DNA of 64,000 bases from JANMCE01 sp031410595 (lineage in GTDB: Bacteria; Actinomycetota; Acidimicrobiia; Acidimicrobiales; Ilumatobacteraceae). Below are positions 57,542-64,000 of this stretch, in pieces. The notes beneath the pieces are model-generated. The model was given only the letters and a program-made list of their open reading frames with translations. It had not been told where the DNA came from and searched no databases. Every line of letters begins with the position of its first letter. The first letter of the stretch is position 1. The position numbers and the translations under genes were made by a program. The stretch spans positions 1 through 64,000 of the forward strand of contig JANNZM010000143.1 of assembly GCA_031410595.1 (NCBI GenBank), written 5' to 3'.

Positions 57542-58735
57542 CTAGAAGTGCGTCTGGCAATGGGGAGCAACGCTGCTCGGGAAGAACAGATCGGCCCGAC
57601 GAAGGACATCGTCATTGCGAGCCGTCATGCGTCGACCAGCAACGAGCGACGACGGTTGCACGCCGCCGTAGAGCAGCGCGCTGAGCCAACCGTGCGAGGT
57701 CACGAGGTCGGGCTTCGTACGCACTGGCTTGCACACGGCGCCGTCCGGTCCGCCCTCGATCTGCCAGCGTTTGCCGTCAGCTTCCACCACCAGCAGATCC
57801 TCCGTGCGGTAGGTGCGGGTACCGAAGCACGTAGGGATGTCTCGGGCATTCAGCCAAATGCCGTCGTTCAGCTCGGTCGTGCGCACCACACGCGGGTTGT
57901 CCAACAGGTAGGGCAACGGGTCGTCGATCGGCAATTGCCGGGAGGCGATGGAACCGACCAGATCGACACGCAGCAACGTCTGCCACAGCGCGATGTGAGC
58001 CTCGGGCGTCACTGCCGCGAGCTGCGTCACCCGCATTGCATGAGCCGGGTGCCCGTCGTTCCAGTTCATGGTCACGCGATAGGCCGCGAATCCGTCACGG
58101 TGGGCGAGGTAGAGCGCAGCGCTCATGCCTTCGGCCGGTTTGCTTTCCAAGTCGATGAAGAACTGACGCTCGGCGAGGTCGACCTGTAACTCCCCAACCC
58201 GGGTGCGGCGATACCGCTGCCAGATCTTGGTGAGGGTCGCCGCTGCCTCGTCGTCCTCGAGGTAACGAACGCCGGTGGATGCCAATTCGTACTCTCGGCG
58301 CAGGCGCGCTTGGCGCGCGTCGATCGAGATGACTCGGGTTGTTGACGCGACGCCATAGCCGAGCTTTTCGTAGATCCCACCCTCAGATGCAGTCAGCGCC
58401 GACAACGGTTCGCCCCGCTCGTCGAGGTCGGTGTGTACGGCTTCGATCACCCGGCGGGCAAGACCCTGTCGGCGGTGCGTGGCCGCCGTTGACACCCATG
58501 TAACCCCACCCATCGGAACCGTTGAGCCGCCCGGCAACGTCACTTCCTTCGCGTACGAGCCGGCCACCGAAACAATGCGCCCGGCGTCGACCGCGATGCG
58601 AAACCGGGTCATGTCATGCCAAGGTCTCTGCTTCTCAACCTCTTCGTCGGTGTAGGCAAAACCAAACGCCCGTCCATCGACACGGCAGAGCGGCCGAAAC
58701 TCATCGTCGGTGGGTTGACGAATCTCGATTGTCAT
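57542..58735 (-). CDS. Eis-like GNAT acetyltransferase
   Basis: 397 residues. The GNAT core has GGVTWVSTAATHRRQGLARR (acetyl-CoA loop) and ALTASEGGIYEKLGYGVAST; a second GNAT-like and a sterol-carrier-protein-like C-terminal domain follow, as in Eis. The chain ends in Phe, as Eis proteins do, giving the catalytic C-terminal carboxylate. Mycobacterial Eis acetylates aminoglycoside amines; the natural substrate here is unknown. Confidence 0.85.
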   Translation of the reverse strand: MTIEIRQPTDDEFRPLCRVDGRAFGFAYTDEEVEKQRPWHDMTRFRIAVDAGRIVSVAGSYAKEVTLPGGSTVPMGGVTWVSTAATHRRQGLARRVIEAVHTDLDERGEPLSALTASEGGIYEKLGYGVASTTRVISIDARQARLRREYELASTGVRYLEDDEAAATLTKIWQRYRRTRVGELQVDLAERQFFIDLESKPAEGMSAALYLAHRDGFAAYRVTMNWNDGHPAHAMRVTQLAAVTPEAHIALWQTLLRVDLVGSIASRQLPIDDPLPYLLDNPRVVRTTELNDGIWLNARDIPTCFGTRTYRTEDLLVVEADGKRWQIEGGPDGAVCKPVRTKPDLVTSHGWLSALLYGGVQPSSLVAGRRMTARNDDVLRRADLFFPSSVAPHCQTHF

Positions 58736-58783
58736 GGCCCGCAGTCTGACATCGGCGCCCGTGCTCGTGACGACCGAAACTCT

Positions 58784-59593
58784 TTAGAGTGTCGTTTCGT
58801 CCGATACGTTCGCGAAGAAGCCGCCGACGATGTCCAACAGCTGGTCCAGGCTGTCGGCACCGAAAAGGGTCGGCTGGTATGAGCTGATGTCGTACACGGT
58901 GCGACCCATCTGCAGCGGGTCCAGCGGGTGAATGTTTGCGTGGGACCCAAACCACGACAGCTCACCGACGGACGAAAGGAGCCCCGCCCCGTACGCCTTC
59001 CACTCGCCGTGCTGGCGTACCACGCCGAACTCGCCCGAGAACCAGAACACGTCTGAGATGAACTGGCGGGTCTCGGCCCGCTCCACCCGCGTCATGGCCT
59101 GACCGGCAAGGCAGTGCAGTTCGGCGAGCTGCGGCACCGCCAAGCAGGTGGCGTGGCCGATCACCTCGTGAATGACATCGGGCTCGGGCGTGTAGTGAGG
59201 CCAGTCGGGATGGCGGACGAACTGGGTGGACAAAAACCGACGGCGAGTCAGCGCGCCGAAGAACTCCTCTTTCGACACCAACCCGGGCACGGCCTCGTAG
59301 CGGAACCCGGTCATTGGTTCGAGGCGGTCCGAAAGAGCGTCGAGCTGCGCGACCCGATCAGCGGCAAGTGACAAGCGAGCGCGGGCATCGAGGATCTCGA
59401 CGCAAGCGTGATCCTCCAATGCTGACTCCAACGCCATCTGGACTGTCGCCCACACCTCGTTTTCGGAGGGGAGATAGTCAATCGTGGCCGGTTGGATCCC
59501 AGGTCCCGCTGCCAGCGCTGCAATGGTGTCTCGCCGAGCGCGATACGCAGCATCGCTGAGCCAGGGGTGTTCGAGTGGCATCAGTTGGCGCAT
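58784..59593 (-). CDS. phhA: Phenylalanine 4-monooxygenase (biopterin-dependent)
   Basis: 269 residues from ATG 59593 (59581 and 59641 also possible). EPDVIHEVIGHATCLAVPQL supplies the two iron His, and FWFSGEFGVVRQ the iron Glu. It hydroxylates Phe to Tyr with tetrahydropterin. Single-domain bacterial size. It is divergent from an Lrp-type regulator, which probably controls it. No pterin dehydratase gene is adjacent. Confidence 0.9.
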   Translation of the reverse strand: MRQLMPLEHPWLSDAAYRARRDTIAALAAGPGIQPATIDYLPSENEVWATVQMALESALEDHACVEILDARARLSLAADRVAQLDALSDRLEPMTGFRYEAVPGLVSKEEFFGALTRRRFLSTQFVRHPDWPHYTPEPDVIHEVIGHATCLAVPQLAELHCLAGQAMTRVERAETRQFISDVFWFSGEFGVVRQHGEWKAYGAGLLSSVGELSWFGSHANIHPLDPLQMGRTVYDISSYQPTLFGADSLDQLLDIVGGFFANVSDETTL

Positions 59594-59599
59594 ACGATC

Positions 59600-59683
59600 A
59601 TCGTCGCCACGTCTGCATTGATCGTCAACCACGAGCGACATATTCCGGATGATCGTCTGCACTATCGTCGCGATATGATCGTT
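59600..59683 (+). promoter_or_regulatory. Cluster of ATCGTC words between phhA and lrp
   Basis: ATCGTC at 59600, 59621, 59652 and 59664, and ATCGTT at 59678, all on the plus strand. The fourth is part of TATCGT (59663-59668), a -10-like box ending six bases before ATG 59675 of the Lrp gene. Lrp proteins bind degenerate arrays, so this may be its site. Confidence 0.35.
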
Positions 59684-60118
59684 TCATCCATCGGTTCTCT
59701 TGACGAGATTGACCACCAAATCCTCGCCGAACTCCAGCGAGACGGGCGCATGTCGATACCAGCGTTGGCCGAAAGAGTGGGCATCGCCCGGGCGACCGCC
59801 TATGCCCGATTCGATCGCCTGCAGCAGAGCGGCGTCATCAACAAGTTCATCGCGGTAATCGAACCGGAAGCGATGGGGCTCGGCGTGTGCGCACTGCTCA
59901 TGGTGTCGGCCCGCCAGGGCGCCTGGCACGAGGTGAGCGCTCGACTAAGGGCACTGCCGGGAGTGGAATGGGTAGGGCTCTGCACCGGCGCGTTCGACTA
60001 CGTGCTACGGGTTCGGGTGACCGACCTGAAGGCACTCCGCACCCTGGTTCTCGATCAGATCCAAGCCATGCCCGAGGTGCGCAACAGCCAAACCATCCTG
60101 GTGCTCGACGAGGTTTAG
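59675..60118 (+). CDS. Lrp/AsnC-family transcriptional regulator
   Basis: 147 residues from ATG 59675. LDEIDHQILAELQRDGRMSI then PALAERVGIARATAYARFDR is the Lrp helix-turn-helix; the rest is the RAM effector domain (VCALLMVSA, VEWVGLCTGAFDYVLRV). An aromatic amino acid is the likely effector given the divergent phhA. A longer upstream frame runs antisense to phhA and is rejected. Confidence 0.9.
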   Translation: MIVSSIGSLDEIDHQILAELQRDGRMSIPALAERVGIARATAYARFDRLQQSGVINKFIAVIEPEAMGLGVCALLMVSARQGAWHEVSARLRALPGVEWVGLCTGAFDYVLRVRVTDLKALRTLVLDQIQAMPEVRNSQTILVLDEV

Positions 60119-60150
60119 CTAGCTCGTTCCCACGGCCGACACGCTTCACA

Positions 60151-60510
60151 GTGCGTAGCGCTACGCTGACATCGGGTCTCATTGAGTCGCCGGCCGATGT
60201 CGCTGCACTCAACCTCACGATGCTTGGAGCGTTCAAGGATGGACAACTCGCTGGCATTCTTGGCTATCAACGAACGGCCGATGTGGTCCATGTCGATCGG
60301 GTTGCGGTCAGCACGACGCACTTTCGCAGGGGCATTGGGCGCAGCTTGCTCGAAGCGTTGCACGAGCGAGAGTCCACCGCTATCTGTTTCGAGGTTTCAA
60401 CCGGATCAGCGAACCCAGCGGCCATCGCGCTCTATACCGCAGCCGGATACCGACCCGTTCAAGAAGAGACGCTGGCCGGCATCAACATCGTCCACTTCGA
60501 ACGCCCCTGA
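60151..60510 (+). CDS. Small GNAT acetyltransferase
   Basis: 119 residues from GTG 60151. VHVDRVAVSTTHFRRGIGRS is the acetyl-CoA loop, with the NPAAIALYTAAGYRPVQEE end. It is shorter than usual at the N-terminus but keeps all core strands. It follows lrp by 32 bases. Substrate unknown. Confidence 0.78.
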   Translation: MRSATLTSGLIESPADVAALNLTMLGAFKDGQLAGILGYQRTADVVHVDRVAVSTTHFRRGIGRSLLEALHERESTAICFEVSTGSANPAAIALYTAAGYRPVQEETLAGINIVHFERP

Positions 60511-60718
60511 CGACTACGAAGCGACGGCAGCGCGAGCTGCTCTCTCCTTCGGCCCTGATGTGCACCCTCCAACTTCACCCCATTCGCCCTTTAACTCAGC
60601 AAGTAGCGGTCCGAAACAGGGCCCGATTGGGCAGGTTGGAGGGCAACTGATGGATAGTTGGCAGGTTTGACGGTGGCGGGTGGATCTGCCGGGCGTCAGC
60701 CTGCTCGACGAGGTGTAA

Positions 60719-61957
60719 CTACAGCTCGCCGGCGGCCACCAGCTCGATGGCGCGTCGTACTGTGCGGTTGAACGCGTCGGCGCCCATGCGCAGATGGTCG
60801 TGCGGTGTGTCCTCTTCCTTGGTGTGGGAGAGACCGTTCGTTGACGACGTAAAGATCATCGCGGTCGGCACCCGCCGGGCCATTTCCGACGCATCATGCA
60901 AGGCACCCGACGGCAGTTCGAAGTCGTGACCTTCGATGTCACGAACAGCGTCACGAGCCGCCGACATGAGTCGCTCATCGAAGGGCATCGGCGGAATGCG
61001 GAAGATGTGTTCCCACTCGACCGTGCAGCCCTCACGCTCGGCGGCCCGATCCGCAGCCTCGTGTGCAGCGCGGTACATAGCGGCAAGTGAGTTGGCATCG
61101 ATGTGGCGCATGTCCATCGCGATGCGGGTCTCCCCCGCGACCGCAGTGACGACGCCGGGCCAGCACTGAGCCACGCCAACGGTTGCCACGCCGTTGTGCT
61201 GCTCGGCGATCTCGGCCAGCTCGAGGGCGAAACGACTCGCAGCCCGGAACGAATCCTTGCGCATCGACATAGGCATGGTGCCCGAGTGGGCAGCTTGACC
61301 GCGAAAGAGGAGCCGGTCGCGTTCGATGCCGTTGGTGCCGACTACCGATGCGATACCGAGGCCCTGGTGTTCCAGCACCGGTCCCTGTTCGATATGGACC
61401 TCCACGTAGGCCTTCACCTCGGCCATGCGGGTTTGGCAGCCGTCAAGGTTGTCGATGTTGACACCGTGCGCAGCAAGCACGTCTGGCAGCATGTTTCCTT
61501 CTCTGTCGGAGAGGCCGCGAAGTACGTCGATGTCGAGGGTGCCCATCGATGCCGCCGAGCCGAACAGGCTTCGTGAGAATCGGGCGCCCTCCTCGTCGGC
61601 CCAGTCGACGACAGCGACGGTGCACGCTGGCGTGCCTTCGTCGGCGAGGGAACGCAACAGTTCAATGCCCGACATCACGCCGAACGCACCGTCGAGCCAG
61701 CCACCCTTTGGCACCGAATCAAGGTGCGAACCCACCACTACCGTCTCGGGTATTGCGCCTCGCAGGTAGGCCCACAGGTTTCCGGCTTCATCCTGCTCAA
61801 TCTCCACCGGAAGTGTGGCCAGCGCTTCACGGAAGTACGACCGTGCCTCCAACCATTCAGGCGTCCAGGCGAGACGGCGTGACCCCTCAGGCCCACCGGT
61901 ACGCGAGGCCAGTTCCTGCAGGAGATGAACGACGTTCTGGGACCGGTAGGTACTCAT
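60719..61957 (-). CDS. M20-family amidohydrolase (N-carbamoyl-amino acid hydrolase / allantoate amidohydrolase type)
   Basis: 412 residues. VVGSHLDSVPKGGWLDGAFG holds the first metal His and bridging Asp, VDWADEEGARF the Glu pair, VEVHIEQGPVLEHQG the next His, and GLSHTKEEDTPHDHL the last His. It hydrolyses N-carbamoyl or ureido groups. Between lrp-GNAT and this gene about 208 bases hold nothing recognised. Confidence 0.9.
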   Translation of the reverse strand: MSTYRSQNVVHLLQELASRTGGPEGSRRLAWTPEWLEARSYFREALATLPVEIEQDEAGNLWAYLRGAIPETVVVGSHLDSVPKGGWLDGAFGVMSGIELLRSLADEGTPACTVAVVDWADEEGARFSRSLFGSAASMGTLDIDVLRGLSDREGNMLPDVLAAHGVNIDNLDGCQTRMAEVKAYVEVHIEQGPVLEHQGLGIASVVGTNGIERDRLLFRGQAAHSGTMPMSMRKDSFRAASRFALELAEIAEQHNGVATVGVAQCWPGVVTAVAGETRIAMDMRHIDANSLAAMYRAAHEAADRAAEREGCTVEWEHIFRIPPMPFDERLMSAARDAVRDIEGHDFELPSGALHDASEMARRVPTAMIFTSSTNGLSHTKEEDTPHDHLRMGADAFNRTVRRAIELVAAGEL

Positions 61958-62085
61958 CGCCGCAACGATAACGGCCCTCGCCGCATGCCGGCAGGGTCGT
62001 GACCACGTCTCTCACCACACTGCTCACGTCTTCTGATTCCTAACGCCCATCCCACAATCGCCTCAGCTTCCCATACGATGAACCG

Positions 62086-62976
62086 ATGAGCTCACCTGCT
62101 GCCGCATGGCACCCAGACCCCATGGGTCGACATCACCTGCGCTACTGGGACGGCCAAGCCTGGACCGAGCACGTCTCCACCAACGGTGTGCAAACCGTTG
62201 ACCCTCTGCAGCCAACGGCCCCCGGCCAGGTCCAAGCGACGGCAACTGGAGCCGACGGCATTACCAGAATCGAACAGCTGACCAGCTTCGACAACGCGCA
62301 CGATCCGTCGAAGATCCAACAGCAGGTGCACGGCGACAACGGCTACCGGAGTGCCGGTGTGGGCGACGTTGCCTTCGAGGGTGACGGCACCATCTTTAAC
62401 GAGCCGATTCTGGTGGTGAACCAGAAGGCGAAAGTGTTCGAGGTGACCAACCAGTACAGCGTGTTCGATCGCCAGGGTCGACAGATCGCGGCGGTCAACG
62501 AGGTGGGTCAAAGCGGCGCCAAGAAGGCCATGAGACTGCTCACGAATCTCGATCAGTTCATGACCCACAAACTCGAAGTGGTAAATGGCGCCGGAGAGGT
62601 ACAACTACGCATCACGCGGCCGGCCAAGGTGATGAAGAGCACGGTCATCGTGAGCAACGCGCAGGAACAGGAGATCGGCCGTATCGTGCAGGACAACGTG
62701 TTTGGCAAGATCCACTTCACCCTCCAGGCTGGCGGCCACACCTACGGGGCCATCAAGGCCGAGAACTGGCGGGCGTGGAACTTTCGCATCGAGGACCACG
62801 CCGGTACCGAGGTGGCGCGCATCACCAAAACGTTCGAAGGTTTCGCCAAGGCCATGTTCACCACGGCCGACAACTACGTGGTGCAGATCCACACGCAGTT
62901 GCCGCAGCCCCTCAACGCGCTCGTCGTTGCGGCCGCCCTCTGCGTTGATACTGCACTGAAGCAGGACTCCAACTAG
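62086..62976 (+). CDS. DUF2510 plus LURP-one/scramblase-like protein
   Basis: 296 residues. The N-terminus AAWHPDPMGRHHLRYWDGQA is a DUF2510 Trp-rich motif; from about residue 100 (EPILVVNQKAKVFEVTNQYS) a tubby-like LURP-one/scramblase beta barrel follows. These often bind membranes. A TACGAT box ends six bases before ATG 62086, so a leaderless message is likely. Confidence 0.82.
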   Translation: MSSPAAAWHPDPMGRHHLRYWDGQAWTEHVSTNGVQTVDPLQPTAPGQVQATATGADGITRIEQLTSFDNAHDPSKIQQQVHGDNGYRSAGVGDVAFEGDGTIFNEPILVVNQKAKVFEVTNQYSVFDRQGRQIAAVNEVGQSGAKKAMRLLTNLDQFMTHKLEVVNGAGEVQLRITRPAKVMKSTVIVSNAQEQEIGRIVQDNVFGKIHFTLQAGGHTYGAIKAENWRAWNFRIEDHAGTEVARITKTFEGFAKAMFTTADNYVVQIHTQLPQPLNALVVAAALCVDTALKQDSN

Positions 62977-62985
62977 CGTTTCCCC

Positions 62986-64000
62986 ATGACGCTTTCACCG
63001 CTCGGTATCGACGTCCCTGGCCGTCTTGCCGCTATCGATCAGACCAAGCTGTGTACCGACCGACTGGCCAGAGTCCGTGAACAGCTCGTGCGGCACGACT
63101 ACGGAGCCGCCGTGCTCAGCGACCCCATGAACATCCGGTACGCGACCGGGTCACGCAATATGGCTGTATGGACATTGCACGGCCCTGGTCGCTACGTCTT
63201 CGTCCCCGTCGACGGCCCCGTGGTGATGTTCGAGTTCGCCTCCTCGCAGCACAATCTTGCTGGTCTCACCACCATCGATGAAGTACGTAACAGCACATCG
63301 TGGTTCTATTTCATGGCCGGTCCGCGCACGCAGGAGAAAGCCGGCGTGTGGGCACGTGAGATCATCGATCTCATGCGCCAGTACGGAGGCGTCGACCAGC
63401 GCTTAGCCGTCGATCGGTGCGAGCCGTGGGGAGCCGCCCATCTGATCAACGCGGGCATCTCGCTTCACGATGCGCAAGAGCCCCTCGAGTTGGCCCGCGT
63501 CATCAAGACACCCGAGGAGTTGGCCTGCCTTCAGCTCTCAATGGATGTGTGCGACCTTGCCGTTGCACGCATGCGTTCGAAACTGGAGCCCGGCGTCACC
63601 GAGAATCAGTTGTGGTCCGAACTGCACGCCACCAACATCGCCCACGACGGTGAGTGGATAGAGTCCCGCCTTCTCACCTCCGGTCCCCGCACGAACCCCT
63701 GGTTTCAGGAGAGCGGCAATCGCACCATCCAGGCCGGCGAACTGGTGGCGTTCGACACCGACATGGTCGGCCCTGTCGGCTACCTGGCCGACATCTCTCG
63801 TACCTGGGTGTGCCCGGGCAAGGCAGCCACCGCCGCGCAACGCACCCAGTTCGAGATCGCGCAAGAACAGGTACTCACCAACATTGAACTGCTGCGCCCA
63901 GGTCTTGGGTTCCGCGAGTTCGGTGAGAAGTGCTGGACCGTGCCCGACCGCTTCGTTCCGAACCGCTACATGATGATGCTGCACGGTGCCGGCCTGGTTG
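62986..64000 (+). CDS. M24-family metalloprotein, DddP-like (3' end outside window)
   Basis: 338 residues seen from ATG 62986, running off the edge. The first part (LSDPMNIRYATGSRNMAVWT) and HDGEWIESRLLTSGPRTNPW then WFQESGNRTIQ are strikingly like the DMSP lyase DddP. Metal ligands Asp257 and Asp259 (FDTDMVG), Asp269 (DISRTW) and His333 (LHGAG) have the 2, 10 and 64 residue spacings I recall for DddP. Related M24 proteins are Xaa-Pro peptidases or ectoine hydrolases, so lyase activity is not proven. The start lies nine bases after the previous stop. Confidence 0.8.
   Translation, partial: MTLSPLGIDVPGRLAAIDQTKLCTDRLARVREQLVRHDYGAAVLSDPMNIRYATGSRNMAVWTLHGPGRYVFVPVDGPVVMFEFASSQHNLAGLTTIDEVRNSTSWFYFMAGPRTQEKAGVWAREIIDLMRQYGGVDQRLAVDRCEPWGAAHLINAGISLHDAQEPLELARVIKTPEELACLQLSMDVCDLAVARMRSKLEPGVTENQLWSELHATNIAHDGEWIESRLLTSGPRTNPWFQESGNRTIQAGELVAFDTDMVGPVGYLADISRTWVCPGKAATAAQRTQFEIAQEQVLTNIELLRPGLGFREFGEKCWTVPDRFVPNRYMMMLHGAGLV

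Noticed and set aside
60700..60720. Sequence like the lrp 3' end (CTCGACGAGGT followed by a stop)
   Set aside because: Only about 17 of 20 bases match the lrp end at 60107-60118; too short to claim a duplication.

Overview
The window reads as chromosomal DNA of a high-GC actinobacterium, most likely of the class Acidimicrobiia (Ilumatobacter-like aquatic relatives). Grounds: GTG starts are frequent and genes are tightly coupled by ATGA or GTGA overlaps. Lipoproteins carry Ala/Pro/Thr linkers after the lipobox. There is a MurL/MurD2 pair, a mycobacterial-type Mec/CysM pair, an Eis-like acetyltransferase and a Ddn-like F420-type reductase. The placement is inference; no rRNA or core phylogenetic marker is present. 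No tRNA, CRISPR array, insertion sequence or prophage was seen.

0-14 kb is mostly housekeeping: a short UvrA-like protein, a phytoene-desaturase-like flavoprotein, a D-threonine-aldolase-like protein, rph-rdgB, murL-murD2 (the route to D-glutamate in peptidoglycan that does not need MurI), mec and cysM, smpB, an NlpC/P60 protein and a P450. 14-24.5 kb is accessory and partly decayed: a frameshifted CPBP protease, an antitoxin with a shortened PIN toxin, the tmRNA gene with promoter, tag and terminator, and a gene graveyard (20.5-21.5 kb) with remnants of PhzF, DIP1984 and methyltransferase genes. A Fic protein follows, behind three spaced repeats in an AT-rich leader.

24.5-26.5 kb holds the most unusual unit: a papain-like C1A protease, a small protein carrying the same C-terminal module as the protease, and a chagasin-like cysteine-protease inhibitor, in that order on one strand. 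26.5-33.3 kb has a STAS protein, a DUF4331-TPR-NicO run, a 5'-truncated alpha-glucosidase, and a BNR-repeat protein next to a CysO-like ubiquitin-fold protein.

33.3-52.2 kb is transport and catabolism: a polyol ABC importer divergent from a mannitol-dehydrogenase-family gene with a DeoR regulator and an inositol-monophosphatase-like protein; a LysR gene; hydrolases, an SDR and a class-V aminotransferase; and a complete livKHMGF-type operon. 52.2-64 kb is amino-acid catabolism: an EutB/EutC-like pair with an aldo-keto reductase, a VOC-bicupin protein coupled to kynureninase, phenylalanine hydroxylase divergent from an Lrp regulator, an M20 amidohydrolase, a DUF2510 protein, and at the edge an M24 protein whose metal ligands are spaced as in the DMSP lyase DddP.

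Several genes have a TANNNT box 6-8 bases before the start codon, suggesting that leaderless transcription is common here.
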